Below are positions 12,172 to 22,392 of a stretch of 64,000 nt of DNA, one piece after another (position 1 is the first letter of the stretch; each line of letters opens with the position of its first letter). Position numbers and translations under genes: made by a program. The notes under the pieces were generated by a model that saw only the letters and a program-made list of their open reading frames with translations, was not told where the DNA came from and did not search any database. Origin of the DNA: a bacterium SCSIO 12643 (GTDB lineage: Bacteria; Bacteroidota; Bacteroidia; Flavobacteriales_G; Salibacteraceae); NCBI GenBank assembly GCA_024398135.1, contig CP073750.1:1054001-1118000 (forward strand), written 5' to 3'.

Positions 12172-14349
12172 CTACTGCTCAGAATTCGAGTATAGGTCAG
12201 TATACCCCATATTGTAGAACATAAATGCCCAATGGTCTGCTTGTTCTTCGATTACTTTAGACATTGGCTTACCTGCACCATGACCTGCATTGGTTTCGAT
12301 TCTAATCAATACCGGATTTTCTCCTTTATGTGCTTCCTGTAGTCTTGCAGCGAATTTGAACGAGTGCGCAGGCACTACACGGTCATCATGATCAGCTGTT
12401 GACACCATAGTACACGGATAAGAAACTCCATCCTTGATATTATGTAATGGTGAATATCCATATAAATACTCAAACATCTCTTTGCTATCTGAACTTGCTC
12501 CATATTCCGGAGTCCAGCCCCATCCAATAGTAAACTGGTGATACTTTAACATATCCATTACTCCAACACCTGGGTAAGCTACACGAGCTAAATCCGGACG
12601 CTGATCCATCACTGCTCCAATCAAAAGTCCGCCATTTGATCTTCCTTCAATCGCTAGTTTTTCTGATGATGTATAATTTTCCTTTATTAGGTATTCTGCT
12701 GCTCCAATGAAATCATCAAAAACATTTTGTTTTTTCATCTTCATCCCGGCCTGGTGCCATTCTTCTCCAAATTCACCGCCACCTCTTAGATTGGCCATCA
12801 CATATACGCCACCATTTTCTAACAAGATGATTCTTGATGTGCTAAATGAAGGTGTCAACGAAATATTGAAACCTCCATACGCATATAACAACGTTGGATT
12901 GTTCCCGTCTTTCTTTAGGTCTTTCTTATGTACAATAAACACAGGAACTTTAGTGCCGTCTTTACTGGTAAACCACTCTTGTTTTTCTACATACTGACTT
13001 GGGTCAAAATCAATCGCAGGCTTATAGTACTCTGCAGACTCACCCGTAGTCACATCGTATTCGAATATGGTTGGAGGATATAAGAATGAAGTAAATGAAT
13101 AGAATAATTTCATTTCATCTTTCTTTCCACCCATATTACTTGCTGAACCAGTTCCAGGAAGTTTAATCTCTGTTTTACCTGATCCATCATACTCCATTAC
13201 AAAGATTTTCGTAGTCGCATTGATCATATATTGTGCAAACATCTTTCCACCTCCAGTTGCTACCGAAGACAAATAGTTTTCTGACTCAGGAATCACTACT
13301 TCCCAATTAGATTTATCTGTATTCGCAGGATCGATAGCCACAACCTGATTTAATGGGGCATCCATATCTGTCCTTACTAAGAACTTACCATTTACATGCT
13401 CAATCACATCACTCTTAGAAGTAAATCCGGTAATCAATGGTTTAAACGCTCCGGAAACATCAGAAGCAGGTTTGAAATGAATATCCACATTATCTGTTCC
13501 CTGATATACATAAAGTACTAAATACTTTTCATCCTCAGTTACAGATACACCATGATATAAGTTTGGATCTTTTGTATCTCTATACACCAATCTATCTTCA
13601 GATTGATCTGTTCCGATTTTATGATAATATACGGTATGATATTTATTCTCTGCGGATAATTCATTTCCTTCAGTTGGCGCTTCGAATCCACTATAAAAGA
13701 ATCCATCGTTTAACCAACTTGAACCGGAAAACTTCACCCATTTGATCACATCCTTGATATCCTCATTCTTTTCAATATCTCTCACACGAATTTCTCCCCA
13801 GTCAGAGCCTGCTTCCGAATATCTGTATGCAATTAACTTATTATCTTTTGATGCGCCAAGTAATCCAATCGTCACGGTTCCTTCCTCACTCATCTTGTTT
13901 GGATCCATAAAAACGCTCCATTCTCCAGACTCTCCTTTTCTGAAATAAATCACGCTCTGATCCTGTAACCCATCATTTTTATTCATGAAATAGTAATCTC
14001 CAACTTTACGTGGTGCAGACACTTTTTCATAATTAATCAACTTCGTATAACGTTCCTTGATTTTACCTCTAAATGGTATTTGACTTAAATAACCTTCGGT
14101 CACCTTATTTTCCTCAATAACCCACTGTTTTGTTTCTTCAGAATTATCATCTTCTAACCATGCATATGGGTCATTAATATCGGTTCCGAAATAATTGGTT
14201 ATTGAATCCTTTTTTGCTGTTTGGGGATAAGTTACTTTGATTTGCTCCCACTTTGAAGGCTCTTCCATTTTTTTATTGGCCACTTCGGAATTACTGCAAC
14301 TGGTTCCAATTACACTTAACCCGATAATGCCTAGCATTAATTTATTCAT
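12172..14349 (-). CDS. Prolyl oligopeptidase family serine peptidase, lipoprotein
   Basis: 725 residues. A lipoprotein signal with lipobox IGTSC (Cys18) predicts membrane anchoring. It is followed by the POP N-terminal segment (NDPYAWLED), a seven-bladed propeller region and a C-terminal alpha/beta hydrolase domain. Ser571 sits in EGRSNGG, an acid residue in the TADHDDRVVP segment and His690 in NAGHGAG, giving an intact S9A triad. The enzyme should cut short proline-containing peptides after Pro in the periplasm or outside. A -7-like TACATTTG (14384-14377 on the minus strand) lies 27 bases upstream. Confidence 0.9.
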   Translation of the reverse strand: MNKLMLGIIGLSVIGTSCSNSEVANKKMEEPSKWEQIKVTYPQTAKKDSITNYFGTDINDPYAWLEDDNSEETKQWVIEENKVTEGYLSQIPFRGKIKERYTKLINYEKVSAPRKVGDYYFMNKNDGLQDQSVIYFRKGESGEWSVFMDPNKMSEEGTVTIGLLGASKDNKLIAYRYSEAGSDWGEIRVRDIEKNEDIKDVIKWVKFSGSSWLNDGFFYSGFEAPTEGNELSAENKYHTVYYHKIGTDQSEDRLVYRDTKDPNLYHGVSVTEDEKYLVLYVYQGTDNVDIHFKPASDVSGAFKPLITGFTSKSDVIEHVNGKFLVRTDMDAPLNQVVAIDPANTDKSNWEVVIPESENYLSSVATGGGKMFAQYMINATTKIFVMEYDGSGKTEIKLPGTGSASNMGGKKDEMKLFYSFTSFLYPPTIFEYDVTTGESAEYYKPAIDFDPSQYVEKQEWFTSKDGTKVPVFIVHKKDLKKDGNNPTLLYAYGGFNISLTPSFSTSRIILLENGGVYVMANLRGGGEFGEEWHQAGMKMKKQNVFDDFIGAAEYLIKENYTSSEKLAIEGRSNGGLLIGAVMDQRPDLARVAYPGVGVMDMLKYHQFTIGWGWTPEYGASSDSKEMFEYLYGYSPLHNIKDGVSYPCTMVSTADHDDRVVPAHSFKFAARLQEAHKGENPVLIRIETNAGHGAGKPMSKVIEEQADHWAFMFYNMGYTDLYSNSEQ

Positions 14350-14376
14350 TTTTTAGTCATCTATTAGTTGGAAGCC

Positions 14377-14384
14377 CAAATGTA
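14377..14384 (-). promoter_or_regulatory. Candidate -7 element for the prolyl oligopeptidase gene
   Basis: TACATTTG on the minus strand matches TAnnTTTG. At the expected -33 distance (20 nt) TTC is found instead of TTG, so support is partial. Confidence 0.45.
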
Positions 14385-14532
14385 ATTAATTGGTTATGAC
14401 TTTCGAATAATTCTTTATAAACGGTAAATCTGAGCGATTTCCAATTCTATATCTCCCTAATTAAAGTTGTTGTCTCTATCATTTTATAATCTTCTCAAAT
14501 CTGCTACTTTTACCCATTCTATTATTTTAAAG

Positions 14533-16578
14533 ATGAAACTAAAAAATTATATACTCGGTCGATGGATCGAAGGACAAGGTGAAGGACAGGATTTATTCAA
14601 TGCGGTAACCGGAGATGTTATTGCATCGGCTTCTACCGAAGGAATTTCATTTGAAGAAGTACTGGCTTACGGACGAAACGTAGGGAACAAAAATCTTCGA
14701 AAAATGACCTTCCATGAAAGAGGAAGAATGATCAAAGAGTTGGCGCTATACCTTCATTCCAAAAAAGACATTTTTTATGAACTAAGTTGGGCTACCGGAG
14801 CCACAAAAATAGATTCGTGGATTGATATTGAGGGAGGAATTGGAAACTTGTTTGCCTACTCTAGTTTAAGAAGGCAATTTCCTGATACACCTTATTGTGT
14901 AGACGGGGATAGTATTCCAATGTCAAAAGGAGGCACTTTCTCTGCCACACATATTATGACTCCAAAAACCGGGGTTGCTGTTCATATTAATGCATACAAC
15001 TTCCCTATTTGGGGAATGCTGGAAAAAATTGCGGTGAATCTATTGGCTGGTGTTCCAGCAGTAGTCAAGCCTGCAACAGTTACGAGTTACCTAACAGAGT
15101 TAATGGTTCAGGAAATTCATAAATCTGGAATTCTCCCTGAAGGTGCTTTACAGCTTATTGTAGGTTCTGCAAGAGGAATTGTGGAACATGTAGGCATGCA
15201 AGATGTGGTGACATTTACGGGTTCCGCGTTCACAGGCCGTCAACTTAAGTCTCATCCAAACATCATTAACAACTCTGTACCATTTAATCTAGAAGCAGAT
15301 TCCTTAAACGCATCAGTTCTAGGTGCAGATGCAGTTCCTGGGACTCCTGAATTTGATATTTTCATCAAAGAGGTAAGTAAAGAAATGACTGTTAAAGCAG
15401 GTCAAAAATGTACTGCAATCAGACGTATTTTAGTCCCGTCCGAACTTGTAGGTGATGTACAAAATGCATTAAGTGCCAGACTGGCTAAAACAACTATTGG
15501 TGATCCAAGAGTTGAAGGAGTGCGTATGGGATCATTAGCCGGATTAGATCAAAGAACAGAAGTCATTGAAAAAGTAAATCAATTAGCGGCTTCCCAGGAA
15601 ATCGTTTATGGTAGTTTAGATGAACTTGAAGTCACCGGAGCAAATAAGGAAACAGGCGCTTTCATCTCTCCGATCTTAATGTACAACGACAATCCGTTTG
15701 AAAAAACTGATGTCCACAGTACTGAAGCATTTGGCCCGGTATCTACTATCATGCCTTATAATTCAATTGAAGAAGCGGTAGAAATTACGCAAATGGGCTT
15801 AGGTAGTTTGGTAACGTCTATTACCACTGCAAACGATAAAATCGCCCAGGAATTTGTTTTAGGTGCAGCTCCATATAATGGTCGTATCATGGTCTTAAAT
15901 AAAGACATGGCTAAAGAAAGCACGGGTCACGGTTCTCCTATGCCAATGTTAACACATGGCGGTCCTGGACGTGCCGGTGGCGGTGAAGAAATGGGTGGTA
16001 AACGTGGGGTTTACCATTATATGCAACGTACCGCAATTCAAGGAAGTCCAACTACACTTGGTGCGATTACGCAAGTATATCAACCTGGAGGAAAATATTT
16101 AGAGACTCCAGTACATGTGTTCCGCAAACATTTCGAAGAGCTTGAAATTGGAGAAACAGTTCATACGCATAAAAGGACCATTACCGAAGGTGATATCGTA
16201 AACTTTGCAAATGTGAGTTGGGACCATTTCTACGCCCATACTGATGTGACTTCATTAGATGGAACTATTTTCGAACAACGTGTCGCTCACGGATACTTTA
16301 TTCTTTCGGCTGCTGCTGGTTTATTTGTAGATCCAGGAAAAGGACCTGTTCTTTTGAACTATGGTTTAGAGGAATGTCGATTTACCAAGCCTGTATATGC
16401 CGGAGCGACTATTGGTGTGAGACTAACCGTAAAGGAAAAAGTTTTACAAGAAAAAAGAGATGATGATGAGTTTAGAAAAGGTATCGTGAAGTTCCTCGTG
16501 GATGTTTACGATGAAACGGGAGAAACAGTCGCACTTGCTACTATTCTAACTATGGTAAAAACTTTAGATCAAGATTAA
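14533..16578 (+). CDS. paaZ: Oxepin-CoA hydrolase / 3-oxo-5,6-dehydrosuberyl-CoA semialdehyde dehydrogenase
   Basis: 681 residues from the ATG at 14533. An in-frame ATG at 14467 would add 22 unrelated residues, whereas MKLKNYILGRW matches the usual PaaZ start. Residues 1-520 form an aldehyde dehydrogenase domain with FTGSAFTG, Glu254 in NLEADSLN and catalytic Cys293 in KAGQKCTAIRR. Residues about 540-681 form a MaoC (R)-hydratase domain (ITEGDIVNFANVSWDHFYAH). The enzyme opens the oxepin-CoA ring and oxidises the resulting aldehyde. It is followed at 28 bases by the paaF-like crotonase gene, forming an operon. Confidence 0.92.
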   Translation: MKLKNYILGRWIEGQGEGQDLFNAVTGDVIASASTEGISFEEVLAYGRNVGNKNLRKMTFHERGRMIKELALYLHSKKDIFYELSWATGATKIDSWIDIEGGIGNLFAYSSLRRQFPDTPYCVDGDSIPMSKGGTFSATHIMTPKTGVAVHINAYNFPIWGMLEKIAVNLLAGVPAVVKPATVTSYLTELMVQEIHKSGILPEGALQLIVGSARGIVEHVGMQDVVTFTGSAFTGRQLKSHPNIINNSVPFNLEADSLNASVLGADAVPGTPEFDIFIKEVSKEMTVKAGQKCTAIRRILVPSELVGDVQNALSARLAKTTIGDPRVEGVRMGSLAGLDQRTEVIEKVNQLAASQEIVYGSLDELEVTGANKETGAFISPILMYNDNPFEKTDVHSTEAFGPVSTIMPYNSIEEAVEITQMGLGSLVTSITTANDKIAQEFVLGAAPYNGRIMVLNKDMAKESTGHGSPMPMLTHGGPGRAGGGEEMGGKRGVYHYMQRTAIQGSPTTLGAITQVYQPGGKYLETPVHVFRKHFEELEIGETVHTHKRTITEGDIVNFANVSWDHFYAHTDVTSLDGTIFEQRVAHGYFILSAAAGLFVDPGKGPVLLNYGLEECRFTKPVYAGATIGVRLTVKEKVLQEKRDDDEFRKGIVKFLVDVYDETGETVALATILTMVKTLDQD

Positions 16579-16606
16579 ATTAAAAAAGAACATTACAACA
16601 TTACAT

Positions 16607-17380
16607 ATGCATACTAAAAACGACAATGACGGACATGTAGAATTTCATTTAGATAATGGAATTGCAACGATTGAGTTCTATCACCCAATGAGTAATTCAT
16701 TACCAGGGTATCTTTTGGACGAACTAGCTTCAACCATTAGTAATACAGGACAAAATAGCATGGTCAACGTTATTATTCTTAAATCCAGAGGTGATCGCGC
16801 TTTCTGTGGAGGTGCTTCTTTTGAAGAGCTTACCGCAATCGAGGATTTTGACTCCGGAAAAAAATTCTTTTCAGGTTTTGCGAAAGTGATTAACGCCATG
16901 CGCACTTGTGGTAAAATCATTATTGGTAGGGTACAAGGTAAAGCCGTTGGTGGAGGTGTTGGTTTAGCTTCATCTGTAGACTATTGCTTCGGAACACAAT
17001 ATTCATCTGTACGTTTAAGTGAATTGGCCATTGGTATTGGTCCATTTGTAGTTGGTCCGGCTGTTGCCAGAAAAGTTGGAGACTCCGCAATGGCTCAAAT
17101 GTCCATCACACCAGCAGTTTGGCAAAGCGCACGTTGGGCAGAATCTAAAGGTTTATTTGATGAAGTATATGAAACAACCGAAGAAATGGACGAAGCGATT
17201 TTGAAGTTTGCTCAAACACTAAACAGTTACAATCCGGAAGCTCTTGCCGAACTTAAAAACATCTTCTGGGAAGGTACAGATCATTGGGAAACATTGTTAT
17301 ACGAACGTGCAGAAATTAGTGGTCGCTTAGTGCTTTCAGACTTCACTAAAAACGCAATAGCGCAGTTCAAATCAAAATAA
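16607..17380 (+). CDS. Enoyl-CoA hydratase/isomerase family protein (PaaF candidate)
   Basis: 257-residue crotonase fold with FCGGASFEEL and GKAVGGGVGLASSVD for the oxyanion hole. The second catalytic glutamate is present in LSELAIGIGPFVVGPA. The position of the first hydratase glutamate (GGGxE in crotonase) is a glycine (GGGVG). Directly after paaZ it is the natural candidate for 2,3-dehydroadipyl-CoA hydratase (PaaF), but with one glutamate missing it could be an isomerase, a hydrolase or a hydratase using one acid. The family is firm; the exact reaction is inferred from context only. Confidence 0.75.
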   Translation: MHTKNDNDGHVEFHLDNGIATIEFYHPMSNSLPGYLLDELASTISNTGQNSMVNVIILKSRGDRAFCGGASFEELTAIEDFDSGKKFFSGFAKVINAMRTCGKIIIGRVQGKAVGGGVGLASSVDYCFGTQYSSVRLSELAIGIGPFVVGPAVARKVGDSAMAQMSITPAVWQSARWAESKGLFDEVYETTEEMDEAILKFAQTLNSYNPEALAELKNIFWEGTDHWETLLYERAEISGRLVLSDFTKNAIAQFKSK

Positions 17381-17446
17381 TTCTTAAACTTGCCACGGAA
17401 TTACCATGTTCAACATATTATTAATTGAATTTAATTCTCCTTCATT

Positions 17447-19150
17447 ATGAAAAAAGAAGAGATCAACACCGCACTGAAAGGACTTATCGATCAGGAAATG
17501 TCAAAAGACGTTATTTCACAGGGTAAGCCATTATTAGAAGCATATCAAACAGCAGTTGCCAACCAGGTTCATGAGCAGAAAGAAAAATACGATGCTGAGG
17601 AACACGAAGAAGGTGACGAGTTTAAACCAGAACGGGATGAACAGGACGCGCTTTTTGATTCTTTATGGGCTGAGTATTCTAAACTCAAAAAAGAGTTTAG
17701 AGAAAAATTAGCACAAGCGGAAAAAGACAATCTTAATATCAAAGAAGGACTATTAAGTAAGATTGAGGCTTTAAAAAGCGAAGAGCATATCAAACAAGCT
17801 CATGAAGCTTTTAAAGAGATTGAACAGAAATGGAAAGAAGTGGGCAAAATTCCTCAGGAAAAAATCAAGGAATTAGATGCTGCATATAGTAAAGCACGCG
17901 ATGAGTTCTTTTACAATATGCACATCTACAGGGAGCTTCTTGAAAATGACTTAAAACGTAATCTTCAGCTTAAGGAAGACATTGTAGCAAAAATGAAAGA
18001 AACTTTGGAACTGAAGAGTTTCAAAGACATGGATGCTACTGCACGAAGATTAACCAATGAATGGAACGAGATTGGCCCAACCTACAAAGAAAAGTGGGAA
18101 GGAATCAGAGATGAGTTTTGGGATGCACATCATGCCATCTTTAACAAAATCAAAGATTTCTACAAAACTCAAAAAGAGAAACAAAAGGATAATCTTGAAA
18201 AGAAACAAGCTCTAGTATCCAAACTAAAAGAGATCAATAATTACAACATTACTTCTGATAAAAGTTGGAAAAAGCATACCAAAATTGTTATCGACTTGCA
18301 GAAAGAATGGCGTTCTATTGGTTTTGCTCCCAAGTCTGATAATGAAAGAATCTGGGGGGAATTTAAATCGGCAGCTGATGCTTTCTTTAATGCAAAAAGT
18401 GCATTCTATTTAAAGGTTAAAGAAGTTTACGATCAAAATAAAGAGAAGAAGGAAAAACTGGTTGCCAAGGCAGAAAGCCTGGTTGATAGTACAGACCTCA
18501 GACAGACTGCTCAGATGTTAACCAATCTTCAAAAAGAATGGAGAACTATTGGAAGTGCGCATCATAGAGATGAGCAAAGACTATGGAAAAAATTCAGAGC
18601 TGCCTGTAACTCGTTTTTTGAAAACAAAAAGAATCAACAAAAACAAGATACTGTTGAGCAGAAGGAAAACCTGGAGAAAAAACTTGCATTAATTGAAAAA
18701 ATTAAATCTGTAGCTCCAGCTGAAAATGAAAAAGATTCGCTTGCTGCTATTGATGAGTTGATCAAAGAATTCAATCAAATTGGTTTCGTTCCGATGAACC
18801 AGAAACAAAAAGTTGCGGTAGATTACAAAAATGCGATCCATCAAAAGCTTTCTGAATTTGGTGTTCCGGAGCAAGAACTTTCTGACTATTTGTTTAATGT
18901 CAAAATAAACGAATTGTCAGGGGCACAAAACCCAGAGAAAGCTTTGGAAAAAGAAGCTTCACACATTCGTGAAAAAATTAGAAATGTAAAATCTAACATT
19001 CTTCAATACGAAAACAATTTGGGTTTCTTTAAACACAGTAAAGGAGCGAATGCGCTTAAAGATGAAGTTGAACAAAAAATATCTCACAATAAACAAGTCC
19101 TTGCTAAACTTGAAGCCAAGCTTAAATTAGTATACAAGAATCTAGATTAA
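17447..19150 (+). CDS. DUF349 repeat protein
   Basis: 567 highly charged, almost wholly helical residues. At least four or five DUF349 units are visible, each with a W-x-x-I-G or equivalent (EWNEIGPTYKEKWEG, EWRSIGFAPKSDNER, EWRTIGSAHHRDEQR, EFNQIGFVPMNQKQK), separated by coiled-coil Lys/Glu-rich linkers. There is no signal peptide, so it is cytoplasmic. The family is universal in Bacteroidetes and its function is not settled. It lies 66 bases after the crotonase gene and 21 bases before the DUF3078 gene. Confidence 0.88.
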   Translation: MKKEEINTALKGLIDQEMSKDVISQGKPLLEAYQTAVANQVHEQKEKYDAEEHEEGDEFKPERDEQDALFDSLWAEYSKLKKEFREKLAQAEKDNLNIKEGLLSKIEALKSEEHIKQAHEAFKEIEQKWKEVGKIPQEKIKELDAAYSKARDEFFYNMHIYRELLENDLKRNLQLKEDIVAKMKETLELKSFKDMDATARRLTNEWNEIGPTYKEKWEGIRDEFWDAHHAIFNKIKDFYKTQKEKQKDNLEKKQALVSKLKEINNYNITSDKSWKKHTKIVIDLQKEWRSIGFAPKSDNERIWGEFKSAADAFFNAKSAFYLKVKEVYDQNKEKKEKLVAKAESLVDSTDLRQTAQMLTNLQKEWRTIGSAHHRDEQRLWKKFRAACNSFFENKKNQQKQDTVEQKENLEKKLALIEKIKSVAPAENEKDSLAAIDELIKEFNQIGFVPMNQKQKVAVDYKNAIHQKLSEFGVPEQELSDYLFNVKINELSGAQNPEKALEKEASHIREKIRNVKSNILQYENNLGFFKHSKGANALKDEVEQKISHNKQVLAKLEAKLKLVYKNLD

Positions 19151-19171
19151 ACAAACACGCAAATTTTAAAC

Positions 19172-20134
19172 ATGAAAAAACTATTACTCTCTTTTGCTAT
19201 ACTATCAATGGCTACTATGGCCTCAGCACAAGACGCTGCTAAACCTGCTGCAGGCGATACAACCGCTGCAGATACCGCTGCCCCTAAATACTGGACTATT
19301 GAAGGTGGCGTAGGACTAATGTTAAATCAAGTGGGATTATACCGCTGGCAAGGTGGTGGTGAACCAAGTTTCTCTGCTACACTCTTATATAAAAGTGTAT
19401 ATAACTATAAAAAGGGTAAAATCAGCTGGGACAACTACGTAGATTTAGCTTATGGTTTAATCCAACAAGGTAAGAATGACCTGACCAAATCGGATGATAG
19501 GTGGGAAGTTGGGACTAAGTTTGGGCGTCAACTAAACGATAAATGGGACGTCAATGTTTTTGCAACATTACGTTCACAATTTGCAGAGGGCTTCGATCCT
19601 GATGATGTTAATCTAAGAATCTCAGATTTAATGGCTCCTGGATATTTATTAACTGGTATTGGTGCTAATTACAAAAAAGGTGATTGGCTTAATGTGAATC
19701 TTTCTCCGGTAACTGGTAAAATCACTTTTGTATTGAATGACTCTATTGCTAATTTAGAAGTAGTTGATGATGCAGGTGCAGGAACGGGTAAAGGAAAATA
19801 CGGTAACGATGTAGGTAAAAATGTGAGAAACGAATTTGGTGCGTATGCCAAAATCAGCATCAAAAAAGAGCTTATTGAAAATGTTACTTTGAGTACTCAA
19901 GCAGACTTCTTCTCTGATTATTTACACAATTTTGGTGCTATTGATGTCAACTGGAACCTTACTTTACTTATGAAAGTAAACAAGTATATTTCTTGTACAG
20001 TAACCACCAACTTGATCTACGATGAAGACATTTCAATCGTATTAGAAAAGAACAATTTGGGAGAACCAACACACATTGGCCCGGCAGTTCAATTTAAAGA
20101 AACAGTTGGCGTAGGTTTTACATATACGTACTAA
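19172..20134 (+). CDS. DUF3078 outer-membrane protein
   Basis: 320 residues. A signal peptide (1-19, ending ASAQ) is followed by an Ala/Asp/Thr-rich linker and a beta-barrel with the DUF3078 signature (LNQVGLYRWQGGGEPSFS and a WDNYVDLAYGL strand). The C-terminus ends in GVGFTYTY, typical for outer-membrane insertion. Function is unknown. It is probably cotranscribed with the DUF349 gene, 21 bases upstream, and ends at a hairpin terminator. Confidence 0.85.
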   Translation: MKKLLLSFAILSMATMASAQDAAKPAAGDTTAADTAAPKYWTIEGGVGLMLNQVGLYRWQGGGEPSFSATLLYKSVYNYKKGKISWDNYVDLAYGLIQQGKNDLTKSDDRWEVGTKFGRQLNDKWDVNVFATLRSQFAEGFDPDDVNLRISDLMAPGYLLTGIGANYKKGDWLNVNLSPVTGKITFVLNDSIANLEVVDDAGAGTGKGKYGNDVGKNVRNEFGAYAKISIKKELIENVTLSTQADFFSDYLHNFGAIDVNWNLTLLMKVNKYISCTVTTNLIYDEDISIVLEKNNLGEPTHIGPAVQFKETVGVGFTYTY

Positions 20135-20155
20135 CACTTATATAATATTCGTTGA

Positions 20156-20192
20156 AAAGCCAGTTTATCAAAATAATAAACTGGCTTTCTTA
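20156..20192 (+). terminator. Terminator after the DUF3078 gene
   Basis: Thirteen-base-pair stem (20156-20168 with 20176-20188; arm AAAGCCAGTTTAT) with a seven-base loop, ending in a T-rich stretch. Confidence 0.85.
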
Positions 20193-20252
20193 TTTGTACC
20201 CAAAGTTTAAAATTATTTTTTACCTTTATAGCCAATTATTATACGGCATTTA

Positions 20253-22346
20253 ATGGGAGTACAAAAAACAGTAATGGAAAAAACCGATCTTTCAATAGAT
20301 CGTGATACCTTATTGAAGGCGTGGAGACTAATGACTCAGGCACGCGCAATGTCTCATCTTTATGAAGACAAAAAAGAGATTACCGGAAAGTATGTTCATG
20401 CAACATCCATGGGGCATGAAGCGGTACAATTGGCTTTAAGTTTACAATTACTACCTCAGGATTATGTTTCACCTTATTATAGAGATGATTCAATTCTGTT
20501 AGGAACTGGAGTGACTCCTTATGATTTAATGCTTCAGTTATTAGCGAAAAAGGATGATCCTTTTTCCGGAGGCCGTTTATATTATTCGCATCCATCTTTA
20601 AATGATGCGGATAAACCAAAAATTCCTTATCAATCATCTGCTACGGGTATGCAAGCTATTCCTGCAACCGGATTAGCCATGGGAGTTCAGTATCGTGAGA
20701 AAGAACATATTGGATATACACCTAAGGATGAAAAAGCCGTTGTGGTATGCTCTATTGGCGATGCTGCAATGACCGAGGGGGAAATTTCGGAAGCTTTGCA
20801 CATGGCTGCTTTAAAACAGCTACCCATATTATATTTTGTTCAGGACAACGAATGGGACATTTCTGCACACTCTTCTGAAATCAGACTTCAAAACTCTGCT
20901 GAATATGCAAAAGGTTTTAAAGGAATTGAAATCATAGAAATAGATGGTGCAGACTTTTTTGAATCATATACTGCTCTTCAAAAAATTATTAAAACAATGC
21001 GTGAGGAGCGCAGGCCATTCTTAATTCGTGCGAGTGTACCTTTACTGGCACATCATACATCTGGTGTGAGAAGAGAATGGTATAGAGATGATTTAGATGA
21101 AGCTCAGGCAAAAGATCCATATCCTAGGTTCAGACAACAATTGCTTGATCATGGCATGTCTGAAAAAGAATTGGATCAGATTGAATCGGATTCTCAAGCA
21201 CAGGTTTTAGCTGATTTTGATAAAGCTTTAAAAGCGGAAGATCCAAGTCCTGAAGATTTATTCTTGTATGACTATGCTCCAACTCCTATTACTGAGGAAA
21301 AAGGTGAAAGAGCGCCAAAAGGGAAAGAAAAAACTGTAATGGTTGACTCTGCACTTTTTGCTGTACGAGAAATCATGGAGAAACATCCGGAAGCACTACT
21401 TTATGGACAGGATGTTGGTGGTCGATTAGGTGGTGTATTTAGAGAGGCTGCAACTTTAGCGCAGACTTTTGGAAACCACCGTGTATTCAATACACCGATT
21501 CAGGAAGCCTTTATTATAGGTAGTACTGCAGGAATGTCTATTGCAGGATGTAAACCTATTGTTGAAGTTCAATTTGCAGATTATATCTGGCCTGCTTTAA
21601 ATCAACTTTTCACAGAATTAAGTAGATCTTATTATTTATCAAATGGTAAATGGCCTATATCTTCTGTTATACGTGTTCCTACCGGAGCTTATGGTTCCGG
21701 AGGCCCTTTCCATTCTTCTTCAATGGAAAGTATCGTAACCAATATCAAAGGAATTAAAGTGGTCTATCCATCTACTGGTGCGGACATGAAAGGCTTAATG
21801 AAAGCAGCTTTCTACGATCCAAACCCGGTGGTAATCTTCGAACATAAAGGTTTATACTGGAGTAAAGTTAAAGGGACTGAAAAAGCGATGACTATTGAAC
21901 CGGATGAGAATTACGTGATTCCAATTGGTAAAGGTAGAATTTGCTTAGAAGCGACTGATGAGAATATTCAAAAAGGATATTCTCTAGCAGTAATAACCTA
22001 TGGCATGGGTGTACACTGGGCTCAGAATGCAGCTAAAAAACTAAAAGGACAAATAGAGGTAGTTGATTTACGTTCATTGGCTCCGTTAGACAAAGACCTA
22101 ATTGTAGAACGTGTTCAAAAACACAATAAGTGTTTAATTATTACCGAGGAACCGGATGGTCAAACATTTGCCAGAGGTTTAGCTGGTTGGATTCAAGACG
22201 TTTGTTTTGAGCAACTGGACGCACCTGTAAAAGTTTTGGCTGCTGCAGATGTACCTGCCATTCCATTAAACTCTGTTTTGGAAGAAACAATGTTACCTAA
22301 TGCGGACAAAGCATATGATGCGATGAGCGCATTGTTAAACTATTAA
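20253..22346 (+). CDS. Fused alpha/beta E1 component of a 2-oxoacid (branched-chain type) dehydrogenase
   Basis: 697 residues combining both E1 subunits in one chain. Residues 1 to about 340 are E1-alpha, with thiamine diphosphate binding GDAAMTEGEISEALHMAA followed by QDNEWDIS. Residues about 355-697 are E1-beta, with GQDVGGRLGGVFREA, TPIQEAFIIG, FADYIWPA, PTGAYGSGGPFHSS and the C-terminal VLAAADVPAIPLN. It would decarboxylate a branched-chain 2-oxoacid or pyruvate and transfer the acyl group to an E2 not present here. A second in-frame ATG at codon 8 (MEKTDLS) is an alternative start. It is a single gene with terminators on both sides. Confidence 0.88.
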   Translation: MGVQKTVMEKTDLSIDRDTLLKAWRLMTQARAMSHLYEDKKEITGKYVHATSMGHEAVQLALSLQLLPQDYVSPYYRDDSILLGTGVTPYDLMLQLLAKKDDPFSGGRLYYSHPSLNDADKPKIPYQSSATGMQAIPATGLAMGVQYREKEHIGYTPKDEKAVVVCSIGDAAMTEGEISEALHMAALKQLPILYFVQDNEWDISAHSSEIRLQNSAEYAKGFKGIEIIEIDGADFFESYTALQKIIKTMREERRPFLIRASVPLLAHHTSGVRREWYRDDLDEAQAKDPYPRFRQQLLDHGMSEKELDQIESDSQAQVLADFDKALKAEDPSPEDLFLYDYAPTPITEEKGERAPKGKEKTVMVDSALFAVREIMEKHPEALLYGQDVGGRLGGVFREAATLAQTFGNHRVFNTPIQEAFIIGSTAGMSIAGCKPIVEVQFADYIWPALNQLFTELSRSYYLSNGKWPISSVIRVPTGAYGSGGPFHSSSMESIVTNIKGIKVVYPSTGADMKGLMKAAFYDPNPVVIFEHKGLYWSKVKGTEKAMTIEPDENYVIPIGKGRICLEATDENIQKGYSLAVITYGMGVHWAQNAAKKLKGQIEVVDLRSLAPLDKDLIVERVQKHNKCLIITEEPDGQTFARGLAGWIQDVCFEQLDAPVKVLAAADVPAIPLNSVLEETMLPNADKAYDAMSALLNY

Positions 22347-22354
22347 TATCATTG

Positions 22355-22392
22355 AAAGCGTCAGAATGAATCATTTTTCTGACGCTTTTTTT
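22355..22392 (+). terminator. Terminator after the E1 dehydrogenase gene
   Basis: Stem AAAGCGTCAGAA (22355-22366) with TTCTGACGCTTT (22377-22388), a ten-base loop and an eight-T tail. Confidence 0.9.

Noticed and set aside
14467-14532. Longer N-terminus for PaaZ
   Set aside because: The 22 added residues do not resemble PaaZ, whereas the ATG at 14533 starts a typical sequence.
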